DNA of 64,000 bases from the NCBI GenBank assembly GCA_022402565.1, contig JAKRSC010000022.1, forward strand, positions 1-64,000, read 5' to 3'. The DNA is from Hydrotalea sp. Lineage in GTDB: Bacteria > Bacteroidota > Bacteroidia > Chitinophagales > Chitinophagaceae. The translations under genes and the position numbers were made by a program. The notes below the pieces were generated by a model. The model saw nothing but the letters and a program-made list of their open reading frames with translations. It made no database searches and was not told the DNA's origin. Below, in pieces: positions 18,823 to 29,416 of this stretch; within the stretch, counting starts at the first letter, position 1; every line of letters begins with the position of its first letter.

Positions 18823-19560
18823 CTAACGGCTGAACAGATTGTACTTGAGAATACAATAAATTGCTCTGAAGCCATCTTTCCAGTTGATTTTTTTCCCTTC
18901 TGCATAGGTCCTGCCATAATAGGAAATGCCTACTTCATAAATTCTTATGCCAGGTATTCTTGCAATACGTGCAGTCACCTCAGGCTCAAAGCCAAATCTT
19001 TTCTCAACCAATTTTACTCCCTGAATAATATCGCGCCTGAACAATTTATAACAGGTCTCCATATCGGTCAAATTCAGGTTAGTGAAGGCATTCGACAAGA
19101 AAGTGAGGACTTTGTTTCCTATGCTATGCCAAAAGAATAAAATTCTATGTGGGTTTCCTCCCATAAAACGACTCCCATAGACCACATCTGCAAATCCATC
19201 CAAAATAGGTTGCAACAAAATGTTGTATTCTTTAGGGTCATACTCTAAATCCGCATCCTGTATCACCACCCAATCGCCTGTTGCCTCTTTAATACCAGTA
19301 TGCAATGCAGCTCCTTTCCCTTGATTGAAAGCATGTTGGAACAAGCAAATATTCAATTCAGGATGAGATGCCTGATATGCTTGTAATACTTTCCAAGTAT
19401 CATCAGTACTGGAATCATCAATAAGAATGATTTCCTTTTGTATCTGATGAGCAAGTTCTACTGCTGCTACTCTGTCTAAAATGCGATGTATTGTCCTTGC
19501 TTCATTATAAGCCGGAATAACAATAGAAAGGGTCTGACGAGGGGTAGTACTATCTTGCAT
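18823..19560 (-). CDS. Family 2 glycosyltransferase, dolichyl/polyprenyl-phosphate sugar synthase-like
   Basis: A 245 aa GT-A enzyme: [19 protein letters not shown] start, [10 protein letters not shown] (nucleotide binding), [16 protein letters not shown], and DxD-like [12 protein letters not shown] at ~98-109, as in DPM1-type synthases. It lacks C-terminal membrane helices, which suggests a cytoplasmic-face enzyme transferring sugar from a nucleotide donor to polyprenyl phosphate. It ends 9 bp from the convergent ArnT-like gene, a functionally matching partner. Confidence 0.9.
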   Translation of the reverse strand: MQDSTTPRQTLSIVIPAYNEARTIHRILDRVAAVELAHQIQKEIILIDDSSTDDTWKVLQAYQASHPELNICLFQHAFNQGKGAALHTGIKEATGDWVVIQDADLEYDPKEYNILLQPILDGFADVVYGSRFMGGNPHRILFFWHSIGNKVLTFLSNAFTNLNLTDMETCYKLFRRDIIQGVKLVEKRFGFEPEVTARIARIPGIRIYEVGISYYGRTYAEGKKINWKDGFRAIYCILKYNLFSR

Positions 19561-19629
19561 GTTCAGTGCAATGTTAATTAATATTCAGAAATTCTGTGGA
19601 TTTTAGAATGGATTCGATGCATACAGCTG

Positions 19630-19637
19630 TACTTTTG
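19630..19637 (+). promoter_or_regulatory. Candidate -7 promoter element, near-leaderless
   Basis: TACTTTTG ends only four bases before the first ATG of the acetyltransferase gene, so a start site 5-8 bp downstream would give a leaderless or nearly leaderless mRNA. The -33 element is weak. Confidence 0.45.
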
Positions 19638-19641
19638 AGGT

Positions 19642-20085
19642 ATGATGATTGAAAAAATTGCTCATTTTGACGCACTTTCTCCCAAAGAACTATACGACAT
19701 CATACAACTTAGAAATGAAGTGTTTGTGGTTGAACAACAATGCATTTTTCAGGACGCCGATGGAAAGGATCCCAAATGTTACCACCTAATGATGTATGAA
19801 GATGACCAGCTTGTTGCATACGCCAGACTGGTTCCTGCGGGACTAGCGTTTGAACACATGAGTATTGGCAGAGTCATTTCAAACCCAGCCTTTAGACGGC
19901 AGAATTATGGTAGAAAACTCATGGAGAAAGCCATTCAACATTGTGAACATATTTTTGGAGATGGGCCTATTCAAATTGGTGCGCAGTTATACCTACAAAA
20001 GTTTTATGAATCATTTGGCTTTAAGGTGTGCAGTGATGTATACGACGAAGATGGCATTGATCATATTGAAATGATTCGCAGTTAA
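19642..20085 (+). CDS. GNAT N-acetyltransferase, ElaA-like
   Basis: A 147 aa single-domain acetyl-CoA transferase of the ElaA type. LYDIIQLRNEVFVVEQQC (residues 16-33, family signature), YARLVPAG, then the acetyl-CoA loop SIGRVISNPAFRRQNYGRKLME (~74-95, R/QxxGxG/A-like), and the C-terminal YESFGFKVCSDVYDEDGIDHIEM. The substrate is unknown. Two ATGs are adjacent at 19642 and 19645. It is convergent with uvrA, 5 bp apart. Confidence 0.88.
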   Translation: MMIEKIAHFDALSPKELYDIIQLRNEVFVVEQQCIFQDADGKDPKCYHLMMYEDDQLVAYARLVPAGLAFEHMSIGRVISNPAFRRQNYGRKLMEKAIQHCEHIFGDGPIQIGAQLYLQKFYESFGFKVCSDVYDEDGIDHIEMIRS

Positions 20086-20090
20086 ACATA

Positions 20091-22994
20091 TTAGCCTTCC
20101 ATTTCGATCTTAAGAAACTTAGCTGTATGACTTTTGCCAATATTTGCAATCATCTCTTCCGGTGTTCCCTCAAATAAAATTTCACCTCCACCAGCTCCAC
20201 CTTCCGGTCCTAAATCAATGATATGATCTGCCAACTTAATAACATCTAAGTTGTGCTCAATAATCAATACAGTATTGCCTCTGTCAACGAGCTTATGAAC
20301 CACATCCATCAACAAACGAATATCTTGAAAGTGAAGTCCAGTGGTGGGTTCATCAAGAATATAAAATGTTTTCCCGGTATCTTTTTTTCCTAACTCAGTA
20401 GATAATTTAACCCTTTGCGCTTCACCCCCACTCAAGGTAACAGCCGATTGACCAAGTGTTATATAGCCCAATCCAACATCTTGTAGTACTTTGATTTTTC
20501 TATACAAAAAGGGAACAGGCTGAAAAAATTCACATGCCTCATCAACTGTCATATTCAACACATCACTAATTGATTTCCCCTTATATCTTATTTCTAGCGT
20601 TTCACGATTATATCGTTTGCCATTGCACTTCTCGCAGGGTACGTACACATCTGGAAGAAAATTCATTTCTATAACACGCATACCGCCACCTTCACATACT
20701 TCACATCTTCCACCTTTCACATTAAAAGAAAATCTTCCAGCCTGATATCCTCGAATCTTTGCTTCAGGAACTTGTGCATACAACGATCTAATTTCTGTAA
20801 AGAATCCACAATAAGTAGCTGGATTACTTCTTGGTGTTCTTCCAATGGGAGTTTGATCAATTTCAATCACTTTGTCTACATGCTCTAATCCCTTTACAGA
20901 AGCAAAAGGCATAGGGGATGTTCTACTTCCGTAACAGTGTGAAGCAAGCAACGGGTATAAAGTTTCGTTAATCAAGGTTGACTTTCCGCTTCCGCTCACT
21001 CCACTCACTACTATTAGTTTTCCTAGAGGAAAAGAAACATTAATTTTTTTCAAATTATGCCCTACTGCACCTTTCAAAACAATGTGCTTACCATTTCCTA
21101 CTCTACGCTCAGTTGGAATTGCAATCTTTTTCTTACCTAATAAATAATCGGCAGTTTCAGAACCCGATTTCAAAACATCTTTTGGATGTCCTTGTGCAAC
21201 TATTTTTCCGCCGTGTTTCCCTGCTTTTGGACCAATATCAATTAAATAATCAGCAGCAAGCATAATGTCTTTATCGTGTTCAACCACCAATACACTATTA
21301 CCTATATCTCTCAAATTCTTAAGTGCTTCAATAAGTTGATGGTTATCGCGCTGATGTAAACCAATAGAAGGTTCATCAAGTATGTAAGTAATTCCTTGTA
21401 GTTGAGATCCAATTTGTGTAGCAAGCCGAATTCTCTGACTCTCACCGCCACTTAATGTTCGAGATGGTCTATTTAGACTTAAATAATGTAATCCAACATG
21501 TAATAAAAACTCTAATCGTTCTTGTATTTCTTTCAATACATCCTTGGCAATTGCCTGCTGCTTTTCAGTCAGCTCTTTATGCACTGTGATGATCCAATTA
21601 TGCAACTGATTCAAGTCCCAATTACTCAATTCTGTAATTGGTTGATCAAGAATTTTGAACCACCTACTTTCTTTTTTAAGTCGAGTTCCATCACAAGCAT
21701 AACAATCGCTCAACTGCAAAAACTTTTCAACCCATTCACGCATAGTTTCTGTAGAACCAGAACCTAAAAACCAACGCTTCATCATTGGAATGACACCTTC
21801 AAACTCACCAACATTTTCTTCAAAAAGCTCACCATCATCTTGCATCAAAAGAGAATTGGATACAGGGCCTGAAGTAAGTCCAAACAATAATAGGTTATAC
21901 AAATCTTTAGGTAAATCTTTAATTGCAGTATCAGTTTTAACTTTATACTTTTTGCAAACTTTTGCTGCGTGTTGATAGATTTGCGCTTCCCTTTCCTCAC
22001 CTAACGGTGCTATACCACCTTTTTTAATTGAAATAGTATCATCTGGTACAATAGCAGACATATCAACTTGATACACGGTACCTAATCCTTTACAATGCGG
22101 ACAAGCCCCGTAGGGAGAATTAAAGGAAAATGTATTAGGTGAAGGCTCTTCGTAACTCAAACCTGTATCCTCGCACATCAACTGACGTGAGTAAACAGCA
22201 TCCACAGGACTATCAGCGGGCTTGCCGTGTACAACTATGAACATTAAATCTTTACCAAGTTTTAATGCTTGTTGAACACTCTGACTAATACGTAATCGAT
22301 CTGAGTCTTCAACTGCTAAACGATCAACCACCACTTCAATATCATGTATCTTAAAACGGTCGACCTGCATTTTAGCTGTCAAATCTTTAATCTCACCATC
22401 CACTCTTACTTTCAAAAATCCTTTCTTTCGAATTTCTTCAAACAATTCTCGATAGTGACCTTTTCTACCCCTAATAAGAGGAGCTAATAAAATAATTTTT
22501 TGCCCCTTGAATCTTTTAAAAATATTATCAACTATTTCTTCCTCACTAAACTTCACCATTTTCTTTCCAGTGTTATAGCTATAGGCTTCTCCAATTCTTG
22601 CATACAACAAACGAAGAAAATCATATACTTCAGTAACAGTACCAACCGTTGATCTTGGATTTTTATTGGTTGTTTTTTGTTCAATTGAAATCACTGGAGA
22701 TAGACCACTAATTTTATCAACATCAGGTCGCTCCATATCACCAATAAACTGACGAGCATACGCACTAAAACTCTCCATGTACCGGCGCTGTCCTTCATGG
22801 TAAATTGTATCAAAAGCTAAAGACGACTTTCCACTTCCACTAACACCTGTAAAAACAACTAGGCTATTTTTCGGAATTTGTAGATCAATATTTTTTAAAT
22901 TATGCTCTCTTGCTCCAATAACTTCAATCACATCAGCATTGTTAGCCAATTCGAACTCATTATTATCCTGTTGATTTTTCTTTCTGCTAGCCAT
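20091..22994 (-). CDS. uvrA: Excinuclease ABC subunit A
   Basis: A 967 aa damage-recognition ATPase of nucleotide excision repair. It has two ABC modules, each with Walker A (GVSGSGKSS at ~53-61; GVSGSGKST in the second half), two LSGGE(S/A)QR signatures and Walker B ILDEPSIGLH / ILDEPTTGLH. The zinc-binding CxxC pairs (CPHCKGLG; CEVCEGGG...CEKCNGKR) are intact. Length is normal. It starts AREHNLKNIDLQIPKN after a short polar extension. Monocistronic in appearance. Confidence 0.98.
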   Translation of the reverse strand: MASRKKNQQDNNEFELANNADVIEVIGAREHNLKNIDLQIPKNSLVVFTGVSGSGKSSLAFDTIYHEGQRRYMESFSAYARQFIGDMERPDVDKISGLSPVISIEQKTTNKNPRSTVGTVTEVYDFLRLLYARIGEAYSYNTGKKMVKFSEEEIVDNIFKRFKGQKIILLAPLIRGRKGHYRELFEEIRKKGFLKVRVDGEIKDLTAKMQVDRFKIHDIEVVVDRLAVEDSDRLRISQSVQQALKLGKDLMFIVVHGKPADSPVDAVYSRQLMCEDTGLSYEEPSPNTFSFNSPYGACPHCKGLGTVYQVDMSAIVPDDTISIKKGGIAPLGEEREAQIYQHAAKVCKKYKVKTDTAIKDLPKDLYNLLLFGLTSGPVSNSLLMQDDGELFEENVGEFEGVIPMMKRWFLGSGSTETMREWVEKFLQLSDCYACDGTRLKKESRWFKILDQPITELSNWDLNQLHNWIITVHKELTEKQQAIAKDVLKEIQERLEFLLHVGLHYLSLNRPSRTLSGGESQRIRLATQIGSQLQGITYILDEPSIGLHQRDNHQLIEALKNLRDIGNSVLVVEHDKDIMLAADYLIDIGPKAGKHGGKIVAQGHPKDVLKSGSETADYLLGKKKIAIPTERRVGNGKHIVLKGAVGHNLKKINVSFPLGKLIVVSGVSGSGKSTLINETLYPLLASHCYGSRTSPMPFASVKGLEHVDKVIEIDQTPIGRTPRSNPATYCGFFTEIRSLYAQVPEAKIRGYQAGRFSFNVKGGRCEVCEGGGMRVIEMNFLPDVYVPCEKCNGKRYNRETLEIRYKGKSISDVLNMTVDEACEFFQPVPFLYRKIKVLQDVGLGYITLGQSAVTLSGGEAQRVKLSTELGKKDTGKTFYILDEPTTGLHFQDIRLLMDVVHKLVDRGNTVLIIEHNLDVIKLADHIIDLGPEGGAGGGEILFEGTPEEMIANIGKSHTAKFLKIEMEG

Positions 22995-23027
22995 ATATAA
23001 CCTTCTAACAATCTGTTATCACTTTTG

Positions 23028-24206
23028 TTAAGAACAAGTATCTAAAGCTTGGGCAATATCTTCCCAAATATCTTCCACATGCTCTAACCCAACCGATAAA
23101 CGAATTAGACCCGCAGAAATCCCTACTGAAGCCCGTTCCTCTTCACTCAATTTTGAATGGGTAGTGCTGGCTGGATGAGAGGCAATTGTTCTACTGTCAC
23201 CTAAATTATTGGTCATAGATATCATCTGCAAAGCGTTCAAGAAATTTCTGCCAGACGATATACCTCCAGATAACTCAAATGTGAGAATACCTCCACCCAA
23301 ACTCATTTGTTTTTGTGCTATACTAAAATGAGGATGTGAAGGTAAAAATGGATACTTCACCCAACTTACTCCTTTATAACCATCTAAACGTTTAGCAAGA
23401 GTAAGTGCCTGCTCGCTATGCTTTTCCATTCTAATGTGTAAAGTCTCTAAACTTTTTGATAACACCCAAGCATTAAAAGGACTTAAGGAAGGGCCTGAAT
23501 TTCTTATAAAAAGATACATTTCATGTATCAACTCTTTCTTACCAACCACAACTCCTCCAAGCACTCTACCTTGTCCATCCATAAACTTAGTTGCAGAATG
23601 TACTACCAAATCGGCCCCCAATAATATAGGCTGTTGAAGTGCAGGTGTAGCGAAGCAATTATCGACCACTAAAAGAATATTCTTCGCTTTACAAATCTCA
23701 GCTAAATAAGCAATATCAATGATATCTAAACCAGGATTAGAAGGCGTTTCAACATACAACATCTTCGTATTAGGTCGAATACACGCTTCAACTGTTTCAG
23801 GTTTACGCATATCAAAATAAGAAGTTTCAATACCCCACTTTGGCAAATATTTAATAAGCAAAGTGTGTGTAGATCCAAACACTGCAGATGCAGAAAGAAT
23901 ATGATCACCTGCTTGTAAGAAACTCATGAAAGTTGCAAACACAGCAGCCATACCGGTTCCAGTTGCAACGCCCGCTTCAGCACATTCTAGAGTGGCTACC
24001 TTTTCAATGAATTCATCAACAGTTGGATTAGAAAAACGAGAGTAAATATTGATATCTAAATTATCATCCGAAAAAGCAGCAGCCATTTCTTCTGCAGAAT
24101 GATAAGTGAAACTACTTGTCAAAAACATTGGAGTGCTGTGCTCCATTTGTTCAGTTTTTGAAGTTTGAATTCTTACTGCGTTAGTAGCAGGATGTCTTTT
24201 TTTCAT
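23028..24206 (-). CDS. metZ: PLP-dependent trans-sulfuration enzyme, O-succinylhomoserine sulfhydrylase type
   Basis: A 392 aa Cys/Met-metabolism PLP enzyme. The lysine motif is HSATKFMDGQGRVLGGVV (the DGQGRVLGG form is typical of MetZ), with VETPSNPGLDIIDI before it and SHPASTTHSKLSEEER near the end. I start at ATG 24206, which overlaps the OsmC stop as ATGA; an upstream in-frame GTG/ATG-like extension would lie inside that gene. It likely makes homocysteine from an acyl-homoserine and sulfide. Cystathionine gamma-synthase or methionine gamma-lyase activity cannot be excluded. Confidence 0.82.
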   Translation of the reverse strand: MKKRHPATNAVRIQTSKTEQMEHSTPMFLTSSFTYHSAEEMAAAFSDDNLDINIYSRFSNPTVDEFIEKVATLECAEAGVATGTGMAAVFATFMSFLQAGDHILSASAVFGSTHTLLIKYLPKWGIETSYFDMRKPETVEACIRPNTKMLYVETPSNPGLDIIDIAYLAEICKAKNILLVVDNCFATPALQQPILLGADLVVHSATKFMDGQGRVLGGVVVGKKELIHEMYLFIRNSGPSLSPFNAWVLSKSLETLHIRMEKHSEQALTLAKRLDGYKGVSWVKYPFLPSHPHFSIAQKQMSLGGGILTFELSGGISSGRNFLNALQMISMTNNLGDSRTIASHPASTTHSKLSEEERASVGISAGLIRLSVGLEHVEDIWEDIAQALDTCS

Positions 24207-24646
24207 ATCGCTTGCTTTACCTCTTCTCCATTTACATGAATATCCCAAGTTATTTCTGCACCAGCTCTACGAAGTGTTTCAGCAACACTGCAATATTTTT
24301 CAATTGATAACAATGCTGCTCTGTAAGCTTTATCGGGATGCACATCTCCAGTTAGGAAATAACGCACATGAGCCGACTTCCACAATGCAGGCTCTTTACC
24401 TGTCTCTCTTTCTCCGTCCACTTCAATTTTCAAACTTGTAAATGTTTCTCTTTGTTTTTTCAATATAGAAACAATATCTACACCACTACAACCACCCAAC
24501 GCTGCTAACACAGTTTGCATTGGACGAACGCCATTGCCATTGCCACCTTGATCAACTGGAATATCAATACTGAATTGTTGAGAAGTTGAATCAGTTGCAG
24601 TAAAAGTGAAATCTGGTTTTGTTAATTCAATTGTAAAAATGGGCAT
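24203..24646 (-). CDS. OsmC family protein
   Basis: A 147 aa OsmC/Ohr-fold protein. The family cysteine sits in LAALGGCSGVDIVSILKKQ (Cys ~53), and a second lies in IEKYCSVAETLRRAGAEITW (~117). Both positions match the peroxidatic and resolving cysteines of OsmC-type thiol peroxidases. It is translationally coupled to metZ by a 4 bp overlap, so a link to sulfur or thiol metabolism is inferred. The promoter region contains a short palindrome. Confidence 0.85.
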   Translation of the reverse strand: MPIFTIELTKPDFTFTATDSTSQQFSIDIPVDQGGNGNGVRPMQTVLAALGGCSGVDIVSILKKQRETFTSLKIEVDGERETGKEPALWKSAHVRYFLTGDVHPDKAYRAALLSIEKYCSVAETLRRAGAEITWDIHVNGEEVKQAI

Positions 24647-24676
24647 ATTTAATAAATTTTTGAAAGAACGAAATTA

Positions 24677-24690
24677 CAAGGAAATCCTTG
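24677..24690. promoter_or_regulatory. Palindrome upstream of OsmC-metZ
   Basis: Perfect inverted repeat CAAGGA-AA-TCCTTG, ~30 bp upstream of the OsmC start and overlapping the likely promoter (TAATTTCG on the minus strand). It could be a repressor operator; the regulator is unknown. Confidence 0.35.
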
Positions 24691-24761
24691 TCAGAATTGA
24701 ATTTCTAGTAATTTTACTTGATTGGTAAATGAACAGTTGTTAGCCTCTACAAGAAAAAAAA

Positions 24762-24794
24762 TTTGTTCTCTTGAAAAAAATCCCAATAGCTTTG
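24762..24794 (+). promoter_or_regulatory. Promoter of the riboswitch-metY-metX-hom transcript
   Basis: TTTG (24762-24765), 21 bp, TAGCTTTG (24787-24794): a good match to the Bacteroidota consensus. The predicted start lies ~12 nt before the riboswitch aptamer. Confidence 0.65.
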
Positions 24795-24813
24795 CAGTAG
24801 TTCTTTTAACATA

Positions 24814-24923
24814 CTTATCAAGAAAGGCAGAGGGTAATGGCCCGATGAAGCCTTGGCAACCCTTACGGATCTTGGAGCGTAAGAAGGTGCCAACTCCATC
24901 CCTGAGTCGAAGGGAGAGATAAG
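24814..24923 (+). promoter_or_regulatory. SAM-I (S-box) riboswitch
   Basis: The class I SAM aptamer is recognisable by its conserved parts in order: CTTATCAAGA (P1 5' side), GGCAGAGGG, TGGCCCGATGAAGCC (core and kink-turn side), GGCAACC, GGTGCCAA, and GAGAGATAAG (P1 3' side). P1 pairs CTTATC (24814-24819) with GATAAG (24918-24923). It senses S-adenosylmethionine and controls the methionine genes that follow. A terminator and competing antiterminator lie downstream, so control is by transcription attenuation, off when SAM is high. Confidence 0.97.
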
Positions 24924-24993
24924 TCAGATTTCAAAGCTTGTATCTTAATTGATCAAAATACCAGCTCATCTGACTTACCAGATGAGCTTTTTT
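24921..24993 (+). terminator. Riboswitch expression platform: terminator with antiterminator strand
   Basis: Terminator stem AGCTCATCTG (24963-24972) / CAGATGAGCT (24979-24988) followed by a T-run. AAGTCAGAT (24921-24929), whose first three bases belong to the P1 3' arm, is perfectly complementary over 9 nt to ATCTGACTT (24968-24976) in the terminator 5' arm and loop. SAM-stabilised P1 would trap this strand and let the terminator form; without SAM it would pair with the terminator arm and allow readthrough. Confidence 0.9.
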
Positions 24994-25058
24994 ATTTGTA
25001 GCTAGCCAAATAATGAAGTTGACTGGTAAGCCATCCTCTGTCTACTGATAAGTTTTAA

Positions 25059-26414
<1,356 letters not shown>

Positions 26415-26421
26415 ACCATTT

Positions 26422-26444
26422 GCCTGCCGGCTTCGCCGGCAGGC
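26422..26444. other. GC-rich perfect hairpin between metY and metX
   Basis: GCCTGCCGGC-TTC-GCCGGCAGGC, a 10 bp perfect stem 8 bp after the metY stop and 9 bp before the metX ATG. No U-run follows, so it is not a standard terminator; it may set the mRNA processing point or partly lower metX expression. Similar GC-rich hairpins with TTC loops occur at 11357 and 13450. Confidence 0.55.
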
Positions 26445-26453
26445 TTCTCTACC

Positions 26454-27497
26454 ATGAACTACCATCAGTTTACATATCATCATCCCTTTCCTTTAGAAAA
26501 TGGTGAAGTGCTGCCTCAAATTAAATTAGCCTACCATACATGGGGACAACTCAACGAACAAAAGTCCAATGTGGTTTGGATATTCCATGCACTCACCGCT
26601 AATAGTAATCCAGCCGAATGGTGGGATGGACTCGTGGGACCAGCCAAGCTCATCAACCCAGAACAATATTTCATTGTTTGTGTGAACATGTTAGGTAGCT
26701 GTTATGGTAGCTCCCATGCATTAGATGTGAATCCCTCAAATAATGAATTCTACTACCATAACTTTCCAACATGCTCTATTAGAGATATGGTGCATTCTTA
26801 CCAGCTTTTAAAAGATTATTTGGGCATCAAAGAAATTTATTTAGGAATTGGAGGCTCTATGGGCGGACAACAATTGCTCGAGTGGTCGGTTATGTATCCT
26901 CATCAAATTCAAAGAATGGTTTTGCTTGCAACTAATGCACAGCACAGCCAGTGGGGCATTGCCTTTAATGAAAGTCAACGATGGGCTATTGAACAAGATC
27001 CTACTTGGAAAATCAACGATCCAAATGCAGGCTTAGAAGGATTAAAAATTGCAAGAAGCATTGCTTTGTTGAGTTACCGTAATTATCCTATGTATCAGCG
27101 AACCTTTATGCCTAATGAAGGAAAAAACGGTTCAACATATCAAAGGCACCAAGGAAACAAATTAGCAAACCGATTCAACGCATTTAGCTATTATGCACTC
27201 ACTCGTGCAATGGATCAACATCATATTGGAAGAGACAGAGGAACTATTGAAGATGTCCTTTCAAGTATTCCTACCAAAACATTGGTCATTGGTATTAGTT
27301 CCGATATTCTATTTCCTCCGTCAGAACAAGAATTTATTGCAGAGCATATTCCAGAGGCAGAACTAGCTATAATCTCATCTAATTACGGACACGATGGTTT
27401 TTTGTTGGAGTACGAAAAAATAACAACCCTCGTGCAACAATTTTTATTAAAAAAGAATTTCAAACATAACAAGCAAACAAACTATGTCAACAGGTAA
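26454..27497 (+). CDS. metX: Homoserine O-acetyltransferase
   Basis: A 347 aa alpha/beta-hydrolase-fold acyltransferase that activates homoserine for sulfhydrylation. Family landmarks: FHALTANSNPAEWWDGLVGP (~43-62), VNMLGSCYGSS, nucleophile GGSMGGQQLLEW (Ser ~136), RGTIEDVLSSIPTKTLVIGISSDILFPPSEQ (acid), and the final HDGFLLE catalytic His. Acetyl versus succinyl donor preference is not decidable by eye; the acetyl form fits the adjacent metY. It overlaps hom by 14 bp. Confidence 0.92.
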   Translation: MNYHQFTYHHPFPLENGEVLPQIKLAYHTWGQLNEQKSNVVWIFHALTANSNPAEWWDGLVGPAKLINPEQYFIVCVNMLGSCYGSSHALDVNPSNNEFYYHNFPTCSIRDMVHSYQLLKDYLGIKEIYLGIGGSMGGQQLLEWSVMYPHQIQRMVLLATNAQHSQWGIAFNESQRWAIEQDPTWKINDPNAGLEGLKIARSIALLSYRNYPMYQRTFMPNEGKNGSTYQRHQGNKLANRFNAFSYYALTRAMDQHHIGRDRGTIEDVLSSIPTKTLVIGISSDILFPPSEQEFIAEHIPEAELAIISSNYGHDGFLLEYEKITTLVQQFLLKKNFKHNKQTNYVNR

Positions 27498-28740
27498 AGA
27501 ACTAAAAATTGGATTATTCGGATTTGGTGTGGTAGGTGAAGGTTTATACAGAGTGTTACATCAAACCCCGTCATTAAAAGCCACTATAAAAAAAGTGTGT
27601 ATTAAAGATGCTACTAAAAAAAGAAATGCACCAGCCGAACTTTTTACAACAAACAAAGAAGATCTCTTATTCGATCCCGAAATCAACGTAATAGTTGAAG
27701 TGATCAATGAAAGCCAGCCTGCGTTTGAAATCATTCAAACAGCTATGTTACAAGGCAAAGCTGTAGTGAGTGCTAGTAAAAAAATGATTGCAGAACATCT
27801 TCCAGAAATTCTTGAACTACAACAAAAAACTGGATTACCATTTCTATGTGAAGCATCTGCATGTGCTTCCATTCCTGTTATTAGAAACTTAGAAGAATAT
27901 TACGACAACGATTTACTACATGCTATTAAAGCCATTGTAAATGGGTCAACCAACTATATTCTTACAAAAATGTTCGAAGAAAACATTCGATTTCAAGATG
28001 CAGTTTTGCAAGCACAACAACTCGGATTTGCAGAAGCTGATCCTAAGTTAGATGTGGAAGGATTCGACGCTTTGTTTAAATGGATTATTTTATTGAACCA
28101 TGCTTATGGTATTGTTGCTAATCCAAATGAAATTCTGTTTAGCGGTATTCAACAAATTCAATTAAGTGATGCTTTAGTAGCAAAAGAGAAACAACAAGAA
28201 ATAAAACTTGTAGCGCAAGCAACCAAACTAAGAGATGGTGGTATTGCTGCATTTGTACTTCCTCAATTTGTAAAAAAGGAAGATCACTTGGCATTTGTAA
28301 AAAACGAATACAACGGAGTAGTCATTGAAAGCGGATTTTCAGACAAACAATTTTTCTATGGTAAAGGAGCCGGTAGTTTTCCTACCGCATCTGCTGTACT
28401 AAGTGATATAGCTGCACTTCGTTACGACTATAGATACGAATACAAAAAAAGATACCAGCATCAACCTAATGTTTTATCGAATGATTACTATTTGAAAGTA
28501 TACTTAAGCTTCGAAGAATGGGATCATATTCCTAAAGAAAACTTTGAATGGATTGAAGAATGGCATGCACATGAAACAAGAAAATATTTAATTGGGGTGA
28601 TACATGTGAGTCATTTAAAAGATAAAACTTGGTGGAAAGAACAAAATATTTCTTTAATACTTGCACCACAGCCTATTATTGAAGAAGTTGAGTTAAAAAA
28701 AATTCAAAAGAAAAGCCTCGAATTAGCAGGGGTTAGCTGA
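27484..28740 (+). CDS. hom: Homoserine dehydrogenase
   Basis: A 418 aa NAD(P)-dependent enzyme converting aspartate semialdehyde to homoserine. The N-terminal Rossmann motif GLFGFGVVGEGLYRVL lies at ~11-26, the substrate region is VNGSTNYILTKMFEE (~156-170), and LQAQQLGFAEADPKLDVEGFDALFKW is the conserved catalytic segment. The ~90 residue C-terminal domain may be a divergent ACT-like regulatory unit. It starts inside the end of metX (14 bp overlap), so it is translationally coupled and under the same SAM riboswitch. A strong terminator follows. Confidence 0.95.
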   Translation: MSTGKELKIGLFGFGVVGEGLYRVLHQTPSLKATIKKVCIKDATKKRNAPAELFTTNKEDLLFDPEINVIVEVINESQPAFEIIQTAMLQGKAVVSASKKMIAEHLPEILELQQKTGLPFLCEASACASIPVIRNLEEYYDNDLLHAIKAIVNGSTNYILTKMFEENIRFQDAVLQAQQLGFAEADPKLDVEGFDALFKWIILLNHAYGIVANPNEILFSGIQQIQLSDALVAKEKQQEIKLVAQATKLRDGGIAAFVLPQFVKKEDHLAFVKNEYNGVVIESGFSDKQFFYGKGAGSFPTASAVLSDIAALRYDYRYEYKKRYQHQPNVLSNDYYLKVYLSFEEWDHIPKENFEWIEEWHAHETRKYLIGVIHVSHLKDKTWWKEQNISLILAPQPIIEEVELKKIQKKSLELAGVS

Positions 28741-28749
28741 GCAAGCGGA

Positions 28750-28773
28750 GGGGAAGTTTTACTTCCCCTTTTT
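28750..28773 (+). terminator. Terminator of the metY-metX-hom operon
   Basis: Stem GGGGAAGT / ACTTCCCC with a 3 nt T loop and a five-T tail, 9 bp after the hom stop. Confidence 0.9.
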
Positions 28774-28792
28774 CATTCTTGCATTTCCCTCT

Positions 28793-28800
28793 TATTTTTG
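28793..28800 (+). promoter_or_regulatory. Candidate -7 promoter element, near-leaderless
   Basis: TATTTTTG ends four bases before ATG 28805 of the PAP2 gene, the same geometry as at 19630-19637. No good -33 TTG at the usual distance. Confidence 0.45.
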
Positions 28801-28804
28801 GCTC

Positions 28805-29416
28805 ATGATATACTCCCAAGCGAACACAGCCATTAGAAATGGATGGATGCTATCTGCTTCTTTAGCAGCAGTACTAGGTATAGGTAGCTGGCTCTTGGGA
28901 AAAAACAACTTTTTTTTATGGCTGAATGGCAATGGAGGAAAAGCCGCAGATTTTTTCTTCCAATACATCACACACTTAGGCGATGGAGCCATATTTGTAC
29001 CACTGTTACTTTGGGTTATTTGGAAAAAACGCAACTATTGGAAACTGGTGGTATTATCAGCTATCATTTCTTCCCTCATTACGCAAGGTGCAAAACAATT
29101 CTTTTTTCATGGAGCACCCCGACCAACAAAAGCAATTACAGATGCTTTTATTCATCAAGTTGCCGGTGTAGAAGTACATCAAATCAATAGCTTTCCATCT
29201 GGACATACAGCAACTGTGTTTGCAGTGTATTTAATTTTACTGATACTATATCCTACAAGAAAATTTCTTTTTGCTGGAATAATCATTGCAACATTAGTTG
29301 CCTATTCTAGAGTATACCTAGCACAGCATTTTCCAATAGATTTAGCTGCTGGTATTGGAGCTGCAATTATTTCAGTTACATTGGCAGACTATATATTACA
29401 AAAAAATCGCCCGTGA
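28805..29416 (+). CDS. PAP2 family membrane phosphatase
   Basis: A 203 aa integral membrane phosphatase with about five to six helices. All three PAP2 motifs are present: KQFFFHGAPRP (KxxxxxxRP, ~93-103), FPSGHT (PSGH, ~127-132) and SRVYLAQHFPIDL (SRxxxxxHxxxD, ~170-182). Relatives dephosphorylate undecaprenyl pyrophosphate, phosphatidate or lipid A; the substrate here is undetermined. Monocistronic between two terminators. Confidence 0.9.
   Translation: MIYSQANTAIRNGWMLSASLAAVLGIGSWLLGKNNFFLWLNGNGGKAADFFFQYITHLGDGAIFVPLLLWVIWKKRNYWKLVVLSAIISSLITQGAKQFFFHGAPRPTKAITDAFIHQVAGVEVHQINSFPSGHTATVFAVYLILLILYPTRKFLFAGIIIATLVAYSRVYLAQHFPIDLAAGIGAAIISVTLADYILQKNRP

Noticed and set aside
24722..24922. 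66 aa plus-strand frame
   Set aside because: It coincides with the promoter and SAM-I riboswitch.
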